This document shows, one piece after another, positions 9,428-18,284 of a stretch of 64,000 nucleotides of DNA (position 1 is the first letter of the stretch; each line of letters begins with the position of its first letter). Location: positions 1,860,001 to 1,924,000 of the forward strand of contig JAWPMT010000004.1 in the NCBI GenBank assembly GCA_033344775.1, written 5' to 3'. A model generated the notes under the pieces. That model saw only the letters and a program-made list of their open reading frames with translations, ran no database searches and was not told where the DNA came from. This DNA is from Cytophagales bacterium (GTDB taxonomy: Bacteria > Bacteroidota > Bacteroidia > Cytophagales > Cyclobacteriaceae). The position numbers and the translations under genes were made by a program.

Positions 9428-10542
9428 GCCAACAAATGATTAACAAATTCTTCCTCAAATGGAAACCCATACCACATCGGCAATCTCAATAATCGCTCAC
9501 TCTCTTTTGTTGTATAGACATCCTCACCGTGGAAACGACCATATTTTTCTCCAGCCAAAGCACTGTGCAAGGGTATGTAATGAAATACACTACTAATCCC
9601 TTTAGCTTTCAATGCCTCGATGACTTCCTGTCTTGCGTCAATATCTTTCAGTTTTATATAAAAAATGTGGGCATTGTGCTTACAATACTCCGGTATTTCT
9701 TGCCAGGCCAACTCACCTGATTCAAATAGTGGCCTCAGTACTGTTCTATAATTTTCCCAGGTTTGTAGCCGATCTTTGGTTACATCCACTACACTTTTCA
9801 ATTGGGCGTATAGAAACGCCGCATTGAATTCACTGGGCAAGTAACTAGAACCTTTATCTACCCATGAGTATTTGTCTATTTCTCCCCTCAAAAACAAGGC
9901 TCGATTCGTTCCCTTTTCCCGAATAATTTCGGCCCTTTCTGAGAGCTGTTCATCATTGATGAGCAGACAACCGCCTTCCCCACATTGTATGTTCTTGGTG
10001 TCATGAAAGCTGAGGGCTCCGAGATGACCAATTGCACCAAGATGTCTTCCCTTATAGTACGAATCAATGCATTGTGCGGCATCTTCAACTACCCATAAGT
10101 TATGGCGCTTTGCTATGTCCATTAGCTTATCCATATCGCAACCCACCGCTCCATAATGAATAGGAACGATGGCCTTGGTTTTTTGAGTAATCGCTGCTTC
10201 AATTAAATCTTCATCAATATTCATTGTAGCTGGAGCGATATCGACAAATACAATTTTCGCACCTCTCAGGACAAACGGGTTGGCTGTAGATACAAAGGTG
10301 AAAGAAGGCATAATCACTTCATCTCCCGGCTGAATGTCCAATAGGATCGCCGCCATTTCCAATGCATGGGTGCAAGAGGTAGTCAACAATACACTTGCAC
10401 TCGCAGTAATCTCCTTAATCAATTGGTTACACTTCTTTGTATAGCCGCCATCGCCAGAAAATTTACTGCCAGAATTGACTAAGTCATGGATAAAATCAAG
10501 CTCATTACCAATGACACACGGTTTATTAAAAGGTACTTTCAA
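9409..10542 (-). CDS. wecE: dTDP-4-amino-4,6-dideoxygalactose transaminase (WecE/RffA-like)
   Basis: A 377-residue PLP aminotransferase of the DegT/DnrJ/EryC1/StrS family. The N terminus VPFNKPCVIGNELDFI and GSKFSGDGGYTKKC are WecE-specific. Lys183 in the SFHDTKNI motif is the Schiff-base lysine and VVEDAAQC carries the PLP-ring Asp. It converts a dTDP-4-keto-6-deoxy sugar into the 4-amino sugar (Fuc4N) with glutamate. The start is a TTG at 10542; no ATG gives the conserved N terminus. The dTDP-glucose genes (rmlA, rmlB) are not in the window. The product is a natural substrate for the formyl- or acyltransferases of this operon. Confidence 0.87.
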   Translation of the reverse strand: MKVPFNKPCVIGNELDFIHDLVNSGSKFSGDGGYTKKCNQLIKEITASASVLLTTSCTHALEMAAILLDIQPGDEVIMPSFTFVSTANPFVLRGAKIVFVDIAPATMNIDEDLIEAAITQKTKAIVPIHYGAVGCDMDKLMDIAKRHNLWVVEDAAQCIDSYYKGRHLGAIGHLGALSFHDTKNIQCGEGGCLLINDEQLSERAEIIREKGTNRALFLRGEIDKYSWVDKGSSYLPSEFNAAFLYAQLKSVVDVTKDRLQTWENYRTVLRPLFESGELAWQEIPEYCKHNAHIFYIKLKDIDARQEVIEALKAKGISSVFHYIPLHSALAGEKYGRFHGEDVYTTKESERLLRLPMWYGFPFEEEFVNHLLACLTPK

Positions 10543-10595
10543 ATTCTGTTTTAATAATATGATCCTATTATAAAAGACTACTTGCTTAACAATTA

Positions 10596-11816
10596 TTATC
10601 CCTGATGGAGTCGTTCAAAGGCCTGATTCATGGTTACAGAAAGCGAATCAAATCCTCTATAGCTGATCCCGATTTTCCGACATCTTTCTCGCAAGCGTTC
10701 TTTCTTTTCTTTAAGAAAGTTTTGAATCTCAGGAATTGATCGTTCCAGCGAATCCACGTCAAAATTGTTTACAACTACCCCTACCTGGTATTCTCGAGCA
10801 TAATGATCATCTTCAGATACTCCTTCGCATACCAAATAAGGCAATCCACAACAAAGGTACTCTCCAACTTTGATTGGGCTTCTAAACTTTTGACTCGGTA
10901 ATGGAGGAACGGATACCAATCCAAAATCTGCAGCGCTCAAATAATTTGGCATTTCAGAAAAATGGGCTTTCATGATACAGAACAGATTGCGGTCAATGCC
11001 CTTTTGAATCAACCGTTCCTCTAATGGCGCGATTGGTTGTCCTGTCAAAATCAGGAAATAAGATCGTTCAATCTTTTCAGCGAATACGCTGAATAAATCC
11101 AAAAGCTCTTCATCATAATAAATACCTCCCAATTTTCCGGCATAAACAAAGACATGCTGATCAGGACTTAACGACAACTTTTCTCGTATTTCCTCCCGGG
11201 CCTGAGCTGAAAAAACGAACCTTCCCTCGTCCACACAACTAGGTACCAGAAACAAGTTCTTAGTCCTATTTCTGGAATGCAGTCGGTCCAGCATGTGATT
11301 CGTACCTGTCGCAATTACTTCCGCTTTCTTACCAATACGGTCCTCCAAAAAGTTCAATATTTTGAAAGGAAGGCTACCAATCAAACCAAAATCTCTCAAA
11401 AATTCACCATGTGGCTCATATTGATAGTTAAAGTGTTTCAATCGAAATATTTCCGAAATCAATTGACTAAATGCTCCTGCCACAGTACCAAGACTAACGA
11501 CCTGACGATAACCCTTCAACCGCAACTTGGCCACCATTAAAACAGAAATCAATAAGTCAAAAGCTTTGATCAATATTTTAGGTTGTCCCGTATGCCACTT
11601 AAGCGGAATCCATTCAATATTTAACTTTTTCAAATCCGCATGAATCGTGCTTCTCTCGTCGGCGTTTAAACCAAATTCGGCTTGTTCAAATGAAATGACC
11701 GTAAACCACACTTTGCCAGGATAGGACTTCTGATACTTCAGGATATACTGGTAAAGGTTGGATTGAAACAGTGGATCAGAAAAACTGTTATAAACAAAAA
11801 CAATGGTTCTTTTCAA
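10596..11816 (-). CDS. glycosyltransferase (GT4-like, GT-B fold)
   Basis: 406 residues. The N terminus (TIVFVYNSFSDPLFQSNLYQ) is the acceptor domain. The second half has HVFVYAGKLGGIYYDEELLD and the donor-site segment KVGEYLCCGLPYLVCEG, which is the usual EX7E-like region of family-4 enzymes. It starts with TTG at 11816 in a TTGA overlap with the wecB stop, which indicates translational coupling. It probably adds one sugar of the repeat unit; the linkage cannot be told. Confidence 0.75.
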   Translation of the reverse strand: MKRTIVFVYNSFSDPLFQSNLYQYILKYQKSYPGKVWFTVISFEQAEFGLNADERSTIHADLKKLNIEWIPLKWHTGQPKILIKAFDLLISVLMVAKLRLKGYRQVVSLGTVAGAFSQLISEIFRLKHFNYQYEPHGEFLRDFGLIGSLPFKILNFLEDRIGKKAEVIATGTNHMLDRLHSRNRTKNLFLVPSCVDEGRFVFSAQAREEIREKLSLSPDQHVFVYAGKLGGIYYDEELLDLFSVFAEKIERSYFLILTGQPIAPLEERLIQKGIDRNLFCIMKAHFSEMPNYLSAADFGLVSVPPLPSQKFRSPIKVGEYLCCGLPYLVCEGVSEDDHYAREYQVGVVVNNFDVDSLERSIPEIQNFLKEKKERLRERCRKIGISYRGFDSLSVTMNQAFERLHQG

Positions 11817-12931
11817 AGAAAATCTTTCTTTAAATGATTCACGATATTTTCAGCCGCTAGTCCATCACCAAAAGGATTTTTTGCACTGGCCATTCTTGAA
11901 AAGACCTCTGGATTATCCAATATATGACACACTTCATGTTGGATGTTATCTTTATTGGTGCCCACCAGTACCGAACAACCCGCTTCAACTCCCTCCATTC
12001 GCTCCGTATGGTTTCGCATGACTACCACGGGAACATCTAATGCAGGAGCTTCCTCCTGAATGCCTCCACTATCAGTAATAATGATTTTAGATTGAGTCAT
12101 TAAATAAATCATATCCGGATATGGCACGGGATCAATTAAATGGATATTCGGAACATCATTTAATATTTTAAAAACCACCTCTCTTACATTGGGATTTAAG
12201 TGGACCGGGAAAATGAACTGGTAGGTCGTGTAGCGCTGTGCCAGTGACTTAAGCGCCTCGCAAATGTCCTCCATTTCTTTTCCGAAACTTTCTCTTCGAT
12301 GACAAGTCACCAGAATATTGTCACCTCCCGGGGAACATACATGATTGTACCGATCTTCAAACTCCGCAATCTTTTCGGATTCCAACTGTTTTTTTGCACG
12401 TAACAAGGCATCAATCACTGTATTCCCTGTCATCAAAACATTTTCTATCACGTTTTCACTTGCGAGATTATCTACGGCTACTTGTGTAGGAGCGAAATGG
12501 TAATCCGCCAAAATGGAGATAATTTTCCGATTTACTTCCTCCGGAAAAGGTGAATACTTGTCTCCTGTCCTCAGGCCAGCTTCTACATGAGCTACTTTAA
12601 TCTTATTGTAAAAAGCTACCTGTGCCGCAATCTGCGCGGTAATGGTATCACCTTGAACAATGACCAAATTTGTATCTTCTGACAAGGCTTGCTCGATTTT
12701 CTCAAAGGCAAAAGAGGCAAACTGAGAAAGGGTCTGATTCGGCTTCATTAAATCCAAATCCCTATCCGGAACAATATTAAATAGATCAAATATGGGCAAT
12801 AACATTTCCCGATGTTGCCCGGTAGATATGAGTTCTACTTCAAACCCCTGATCTTTCAGTTCCATAAAAACCGGGATCATCTTGATGGCTTCCGGTCGAG
12901 TACCGATGACCAATTTTATTTTACTTCCCAT
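11813..12931 (-). CDS. wecB: UDP-N-acetylglucosamine 2-epimerase (non-hydrolysing)
   Basis: A full-length 372-residue WecB. GTRPEAIKMIPV at the N terminus, VIVQGDTITA, VAHVEAGLRTGDKYSPFPEE and ITDSGGIQEEAPALDVPVVVMR are all diagnostic. It interconverts UDP-GlcNAc and UDP-ManNAc in the cytoplasm and so supplies ManNAc (or ManNAcA, if a dehydrogenase exists elsewhere). It overlaps the upstream glycosyltransferase by 11 bp and the downstream one by 4 bp. A second wecB-like gene survives only as a remnant at 26559-26749. Confidence 0.93.
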   Translation of the reverse strand: MGSKIKLVIGTRPEAIKMIPVFMELKDQGFEVELISTGQHREMLLPIFDLFNIVPDRDLDLMKPNQTLSQFASFAFEKIEQALSEDTNLVIVQGDTITAQIAAQVAFYNKIKVAHVEAGLRTGDKYSPFPEEVNRKIISILADYHFAPTQVAVDNLASENVIENVLMTGNTVIDALLRAKKQLESEKIAEFEDRYNHVCSPGGDNILVTCHRRESFGKEMEDICEALKSLAQRYTTYQFIFPVHLNPNVREVVFKILNDVPNIHLIDPVPYPDMIYLMTQSKIIITDSGGIQEEAPALDVPVVVMRNHTERMEGVEAGCSVLVGTNKDNIQHEVCHILDNPEVFSRMASAKNPFGDGLAAENIVNHLKKDFL

Positions 12932-14129
12932 GACTGCTTAGTAGCTTATATAACAATCCAGCCTGATACCTGGCCGAGTAAAACTCAGGGATCGCATCTG
13001 TCTGAAAAAAGGAATGATTCTGTGCTTCGAACTGGACAGTAGCCTCTTTTAGAAAATCCGCCAATTGTTGCGTTTCATTATGATGATATACATGATGTTC
13101 ATCTTTCAACACCTCACTGGTCGTACTATTTTGCGGCGTAATGGCAATGATTTTTCTTTTTGCAATGAAATAATCCAGAATCTTCGAAGGGAAAAAGATA
13201 GCTTCTTCTCCGGGTTTCAAAGGGTTATCTACGAGCAACAACAAATGTGCTTCATTTTGAAACTTGATGGCCTCCGAATAAGGTTTTGGTCCCAGGTACG
13301 TAACTTTTGCTGCAACCTTCTCTGAAAAATCATTGATCATTGCTTCACTGGATCGATCTGCTTGTCCGACAAATTGAATTTCAAACTTTTCCTGATCTTC
13401 CGCACTAAGTTGTTTGAATGCTTCAAAAAAGTAAGATGGATTTCGACTACCGATCATCCCTCCCGTATAAACAACCTTGATTGTTCGATTAAAGTCTAGT
13501 GGCAAATCTTGTACATCTTCGTCATCATAAACATTAGGCTGATAATGAAACTTATCTACATGCTGCGGATATAGTGATTTGTAAAGCTCAATCGTTTTTT
13601 TGCTCGTAAAGGTTATGGCCGTTGCCCGATCTAAACACATCTCTTCCATCGCTTTATGTTTCCGGTGAATAGCTGGTGAAAAATCATGTAACGGATAAGC
13701 CGACCAGGGGTCACTCATATGCATCACCCAGGGCACTTGATGGTTAAGAGATAGTCGATAGGCAGCCAATGTTGAGCTTATCGGGAAGCTACGAGAGTAG
13801 ATGATATCAGGCCTATCTGTATTTACTGCAAGCGCTTGTTTGATAAAACTTCTTTTGGAGTCTGGAAATAATAGCCCTGGCTTCACCCGGTGAATGATAC
13901 TATTGAGTAATTTGTACTCCTGCAACTTAACTTCATATACCTGATACAAACCTTTTCTATATTGATCCAGTCCTGCATCATACGGCATATACAGTGTGGG
14001 CATGGCACTGGTAATCACTTCGATAGATACATCCTCGAATTGATTAAGGTATTTGACATACCTGGCCGTCTGTAAACACTCTGGGTCGCGCTTCGGAGGA
14101 AAGGCAACACTTACAAAAAGTACTTTCAT
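12921..14129 (-). CDS. glycosyltransferase, family 4-like
   Basis: 402 residues with N-terminal KVLFVSVAFPPKRDPECLQTARY, the typical nucleotide-fold start of GT4-like enzymes. A central IKVVYTGGMIGSRNPSYFFE begins the donor domain and FFPSKILDYFIAKRKIIAITP is the nucleotide-sugar contact region. The ATG at 14129 overlaps the preceding stop by 4 bp (ATGA). Specificity is unknown. Confidence 0.75.
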   Translation of the reverse strand: MKVLFVSVAFPPKRDPECLQTARYVKYLNQFEDVSIEVITSAMPTLYMPYDAGLDQYRKGLYQVYEVKLQEYKLLNSIIHRVKPGLLFPDSKRSFIKQALAVNTDRPDIIYSRSFPISSTLAAYRLSLNHQVPWVMHMSDPWSAYPLHDFSPAIHRKHKAMEEMCLDRATAITFTSKKTIELYKSLYPQHVDKFHYQPNVYDDEDVQDLPLDFNRTIKVVYTGGMIGSRNPSYFFEAFKQLSAEDQEKFEIQFVGQADRSSEAMINDFSEKVAAKVTYLGPKPYSEAIKFQNEAHLLLLVDNPLKPGEEAIFFPSKILDYFIAKRKIIAITPQNSTTSEVLKDEHHVYHHNETQQLADFLKEATVQFEAQNHSFFQTDAIPEFYSARYQAGLLYKLLSSHGK

Positions 14130-15187
14130 AATTTCGCTATCAAGCTACCGATTCTCTCCACTTGTTTTTGATAAGTATTTTCAAGCGCAATATTTCTCCG
14201 TTTTCTATTTCTGGAATCTTCAGACCAAAAGTCAAAATTATCAACTACTTCAGAAAATACTTGTGACCATCGATCATTCGTACTACTCATAGCAATTAAA
14301 TCTGAAAACTCGCTGTAATGATGTGTGTGTGTCGCTACAATAGGTTTACCGGTGCCTAAATATTCCATCATCTTATGCGGATTAGCCAGTTGTTCTTTGT
14401 ACTCATCTGCTTTGTACGCTAAGATCAGAAGGTCCATTTGATCATAGAAATCAAAAAGTTCGGGTTTACTAAGCTTTCCCACATACGTCGCATTCTCCTC
14501 ATTTTCCAACCTGAACTGGTGGGTTTTACCGGCAAAATAAAAGGTAATTTGGCGGTGTTTCTTTACAACCTGTTCGATTATATCCCAATCGATGTAAACC
14601 ATATCCAGACTGCCAGCATACCCCACTTTCAAAGACTGAGAAGTACCTACAGAAAAAGTCCCCCGGGACACCTGATTGTCATATCCATGATTGATGAAGT
14701 AAGACTTTGGATTTACTCTTTTTGCCTTAGTTAAGATATGCTCCGTGGAGCAAAAACAAATGTGAGCCGAACCGGCAGCTCTATCAAAGTGGAAGTCTTG
14801 ATTCAGATCAACAATATGTGAGATACTGATAACCCGAGTTGGCAAACAATCTAAATCAAAAAACACTGAATTATCAAAGGACCATACCACATCGATTGGT
14901 AAGCCAATCCGCTTTTGAATTTGATTAAAGACCCTTCGTTGCGCCAATTTTCTAATGATTTTCGGAAAAAATCGGAGCCCGGGCACAAAACCTTTGTAAT
15001 CTACAACCTGAAGGTTGTCATATTCGGTGTGTTTTAGCGCTTCTCGACCGGAAGGTGGATTCAGGAAGAAAACCTGATTACCCAAACTAGCGAGTGTCAC
15101 TGCGTAATGATGTTTCGAAAGAAAGAGATGTGTCCAACTTTCAGGGGAAACGATTAAGATGTTTTTATGTTGAAGCACTTTTTTCAA
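14126..15187 (-). CDS. glycosyltransferase (GT-B fold)
   Basis: About 353 residues. KNILIVSPESWTHLFLSKHH begins the protein and SLKVGYAGSLDMVYIDWDII opens the C-terminal donor domain. ANPHKMMEYLGTGKPIVATH is the sugar-nucleotide binding segment. The start is uncertain: a TTG at 15187 overlaps the upstream gene by 23 bp and a GTG at 15178 is also possible; no ATG precedes the conserved strand. It resembles TuaH-type enzymes of polysaccharide loci. Confidence 0.7.
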   Translation of the reverse strand: MKKVLQHKNILIVSPESWTHLFLSKHHYAVTLASLGNQVFFLNPPSGREALKHTEYDNLQVVDYKGFVPGLRFFPKIIRKLAQRRVFNQIQKRIGLPIDVVWSFDNSVFFDLDCLPTRVISISHIVDLNQDFHFDRAAGSAHICFCSTEHILTKAKRVNPKSYFINHGYDNQVSRGTFSVGTSQSLKVGYAGSLDMVYIDWDIIEQVVKKHRQITFYFAGKTHQFRLENEENATYVGKLSKPELFDFYDQMDLLILAYKADEYKEQLANPHKMMEYLGTGKPIVATHTHHYSEFSDLIAMSSTNDRWSQVFSEVVDNFDFWSEDSRNRKRRNIALENTYQKQVERIGSLIAKL

Positions 15188-16304
15188 CTGAAGCGGTTAC
15201 AGCTTCGTAAAGAGATGAAATCTTTTTCATCTCGGACGACCTATTCCCCAAATTAATTACCACCTCTCGAGCCTGGATCGATTCTTCTTCAGAAAAACCG
15301 AGGAAGGCTTGTTCTATTGTATGGGCTAATTCTTGAACACTCCATTCACCAAGTATATAAGTCCATTCTCCGAAAACATCTCGATCATACCCCAAAGGAC
15401 CCAGGATAAGTGGTTTTCCAAAATACATTGCCTCAAGACCAGAAACAGGTGTCCCATCAGAAATGGGGTTCATAATTACCAGGCTAGTACCATAATAAAG
15501 TTTAAATAATTGCTCCTGATTTTGTCTTGTCAAAAATATGAAATTGGCAGCCCCATTATCCTCCATCAAAGTTTTGATGCGATTAACATATGACTGGTCC
15601 TGGGCATCTTCATCAATGAAAACGAAATCATAATCAGCCAAAATCTCCTTCTTCAAAAGGCCAATCGCCTCAACGGTAAACTCATGATTATAAAGAGGCT
15701 TCATAACACGCGGCATGAACACATACTTCCTGGTTCCTGAAATCAAGGACGAGCCACTGGATATTTTTTCCATCGCGCTGACATCTACACCTGTTCGTAT
15801 GACATGCACTTGATCACTCAACCCGAACAATTCCCGGATCATCTGTTTTTGGCCTTTTGATGTTCCCGTAATGCAATCACAATTTCGAAAAGCTATTTGA
15901 TACAAGATGCGCGTGTACAAATTCGCTAGGGAAAATTGCCGAAAGTGATTCTTTATGGTAACTAAAATATCTGTGCCACGAGTAGTAGCAATGATTTTGA
16001 CACCCAAAAAGGGTTTGAAGATGGCCCAAAGAATATTGGGTTCTACAAAATACACGTGAAAAACATCAATCTTATGTGTTTTGATGATGGATCGAAGTTT
16101 CAAGAAGCCAGATATCGTCTTAAATATCCGAATAATGGAAAAATCATGAAGGAACCCTACTTCCAGAATCTGATGTTTGTAATCTTCCTGCAGACTTACA
16201 TGTGATGCCCTTCTTACCAAAAACAGCTGATGTTCATCTGCCTGATAAGTGATCCATTTGAGGTCATGAATGGAAGATGGATCCGCCAGAAAAAGAATAT
16301 TCAC
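15165..16304 (-). CDS. glycosyltransferase family 4 protein
   Basis: 379 residues from a GTG at 16304 (NILFLADPSSIHDLKW). The first domain includes DVFHVYFVEPNILWAIF and ATTRGTDILV. The second includes RKYVFMPRVMKPLYNHEFTV and the donor motif GTPVSGLEAMYFGKPLILG with its two conserved acidic positions. It begins 6 nt after the formyltransferase gene. It is presumably one of the repeat-unit assembly enzymes. Confidence 0.8.
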   Translation of the reverse strand: MNILFLADPSSIHDLKWITYQADEHQLFLVRRASHVSLQEDYKHQILEVGFLHDFSIIRIFKTISGFLKLRSIIKTHKIDVFHVYFVEPNILWAIFKPFLGVKIIATTRGTDILVTIKNHFRQFSLANLYTRILYQIAFRNCDCITGTSKGQKQMIRELFGLSDQVHVIRTGVDVSAMEKISSGSSLISGTRKYVFMPRVMKPLYNHEFTVEAIGLLKKEILADYDFVFIDEDAQDQSYVNRIKTLMEDNGAANFIFLTRQNQEQLFKLYYGTSLVIMNPISDGTPVSGLEAMYFGKPLILGPLGYDRDVFGEWTYILGEWSVQELAHTIEQAFLGFSEEESIQAREVVINLGNRSSEMKKISSLYEAVTASVEKSAST

Positions 16305-16310
16305 GATGGT

Positions 16311-17108
16311 CTATTTTCTCTGTTTTCGAATTCTTTCATATACAGTCAATCTCTTTTCAAGGGTAATATCTTTAAATCGATATGCCCTTGTATGAGTAGC
16401 CCTGTCTTGAGCTGTCGGTATAATTTTTCCCTCAATGAACGCCTTTACTATTTTGGGGAATTCTTCAATGATATTTATTGTATTGCTAACTCTCAACCAA
16501 TCCGGATCAAAGTATTCCACATTAGTCAAGGGTATCTGTTTCAATAACTCCCCGGTATCTACTCCACTGTTAACAAGGTGAATGGTTACACCTAGCGAAT
16601 CAAAATCATCGTGAAAGCATTGCCAAAACTCTGACCTTGTACCTCGGTAATCCGGAAGAATGGAACAGTGAGCATTGACAAACGCCTTCTTCGCCAATTG
16701 TAAAAGATTTTCTTTGATGATCCCCGTACCATAAACCATACAGGTTTCCGGGGGAGTATGTTTGAATTCCTCCAATAACTGTGGATGATTGATAGATGAA
16801 AAAACCTTTGTGGGAATATGGCTTATTTTCTTAAAATCATACTGACCAATGAATCGCTTCAGATGTTTTTGGGCATTTGTTGCACATCTTCGCTCGAATC
16901 TTAAAGTTTTTCCGGTCGTTGAATCTAAAGTGATCAACTGTTTTATTTTGGAAAGCTCACCACGCACTGACTTCACCAATCGATCCCTCAATGAAGGTTC
17001 TCTGGAAGCAACAACGACCATGCGGTCCAGATCCAATCCCTGGCTCAACATACTTACAGCAAGGGCCTTTGCTGCATCAGTATTATTGGTAAGTAGTGTT
17101 ACTTTCAT
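16311..17108 (-). CDS. formyltransferase-family protein (second copy type)
   Basis: 265 residues. The catalytic stretch FVNAHCSILPDYRG matches the family motif NxHxSxLPxYRG exactly and GVDTGELL gives the third catalytic residue (Asp). The N-terminal part (KVTLLTNNTDAAKALAVSML) is a short Rossmann-like region. It is only distantly similar to the other formyltransferase-like protein at 6926-7822, so the two are not recent duplicates. It forms an ATGA overlap (17105-17108) with the gene upstream. It probably formylates a sugar amine. Confidence 0.72.
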   Translation of the reverse strand: MKVTLLTNNTDAAKALAVSMLSQGLDLDRMVVVASREPSLRDRLVKSVRGELSKIKQLITLDSTTGKTLRFERRCATNAQKHLKRFIGQYDFKKISHIPTKVFSSINHPQLLEEFKHTPPETCMVYGTGIIKENLLQLAKKAFVNAHCSILPDYRGTRSEFWQCFHDDFDSLGVTIHLVNSGVDTGELLKQIPLTNVEYFDPDWLRVSNTINIIEEFPKIVKAFIEGKIIPTAQDRATHTRAYRFKDITLEKRLTVYERIRKQRK

Positions 17109-18283
17109 TCGAACCGTATTGAAAAAATATCAGACTTATGTTTCACCAAATGAAAAGGAACTTCCTTTTGCCCAAGGAAAACCTTTAGTGCATTGGCATT
17201 AACTTTTGATGACCTGAAACTAAAGACATGATCACCTAAATCTTCAAGCTCCAGTTTTTCATACCTTATGCCATCTGGATAAAAATGAACTGTGCTTTTA
17301 GACTCATCAATCTTGATATGATCTCGAATCACCAGATAATCCAGCATTTGCGAGATTGGACTCACCATTAATTGCTGTTCGTCGAATTTCTTCCTAATGT
17401 AAGTAAGTGCTTCTCGTGTTTTATCAGGAATATGAAAAGATTCTTGTAATCTATCAAATGGTCGTTTCCCCAAATGCGTGTAAGTGACCATTGTTCCATT
17501 TTGATCAATCAATTGATCGATCACTTTTGAATCTATGATATTTCCGAGCCCATAAATATCCGCATCTTTCCAGGTGCCATATCTTCTAAAGCAGTAGAAT
17601 GAATTACCATCCGGAAACTTCTCAACAAAGTACTGGCGGTTTTGGGGAATCTTCATTTTCAGGAGAAGTACGAACTTTTCAGGTAATAACCTGAGCAAAA
17701 TGAATTTGACAACCGCTTTTAATCGCGAAGTAGAAATATCAGAAAAATACTTCCAGGAATTTACCGCTCTATCTTGTCCGACGATTTCAGTCAACTCACC
17801 ATCCCAGATATAGTGAATCCCAATTTGTTTGATCAAATCAAGCGTATAAGTGTAGATCTTGTATTGATGCCCAGAAAGGTCTTTAGTATATGGTAAAGCA
17901 CCTTTTTGAGAATTATGTAACAAATTCCCTATGAAATCGGCGTGATCAATCCAAACCTTGGGTGAAACACCGTGTGCCTTCAAAATCTTAATTGCTTCCT
18001 CGGCATCCTCCCGGTCAAAACCCTTGCCCCTGCTGTGCATATAGTCTCCCCAGGTGTGAATAATATCATGCCATTGAGAAGTGATTTCCGGATGCTGAAA
18101 AAGGTTTACTTGATCGGGCAAATTGGCATTATAGGAACGCACAAAAAGGCTGTTGCTGATTGGAAGGCCGAGTTCTTGCCAAATGAACTTATCCAGCTCC
18201 CGCCAGTCCTTTATATTGGTATTATCAGGGTCGTTGGCAATAGTAAACCACGCATTATAGGGAAAGGGATACTTAAGGACCAT
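17105..18283 (-). CDS. uncharacterised polysaccharide-locus protein, possibly deacetylase-like
   Basis: The ATG at 18283 begins 1 nt after the asnB stop and is preferred to a GTG at 18364 that would overlap asnB by 80 bp. This gives 392 residues. I do not recognise it firmly. The opening FPYNAWFTIANDPDNTN and the later HTWGDYMHSRGKG and SPKVWIDHADFIGN look like the alternating strand ends and metal-ligand Asp/His of NodB-type polysaccharide deacetylase barrels, but the canonical TFDDG motif is absent. A carbohydrate-modifying role is inference from these motifs and its position. Confidence 0.5.
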   Translation of the reverse strand: MVLKYPFPYNAWFTIANDPDNTNIKDWRELDKFIWQELGLPISNSLFVRSYNANLPDQVNLFQHPEITSQWHDIIHTWGDYMHSRGKGFDREDAEEAIKILKAHGVSPKVWIDHADFIGNLLHNSQKGALPYTKDLSGHQYKIYTYTLDLIKQIGIHYIWDGELTEIVGQDRAVNSWKYFSDISTSRLKAVVKFILLRLLPEKFVLLLKMKIPQNRQYFVEKFPDGNSFYCFRRYGTWKDADIYGLGNIIDSKVIDQLIDQNGTMVTYTHLGKRPFDRLQESFHIPDKTREALTYIRKKFDEQQLMVSPISQMLDYLVIRDHIKIDESKSTVHFYPDGIRYEKLELEDLGDHVFSFRSSKVNANALKVFLGQKEVPFHLVKHKSDIFSIRFE

Positions 18284-18284
18284 A

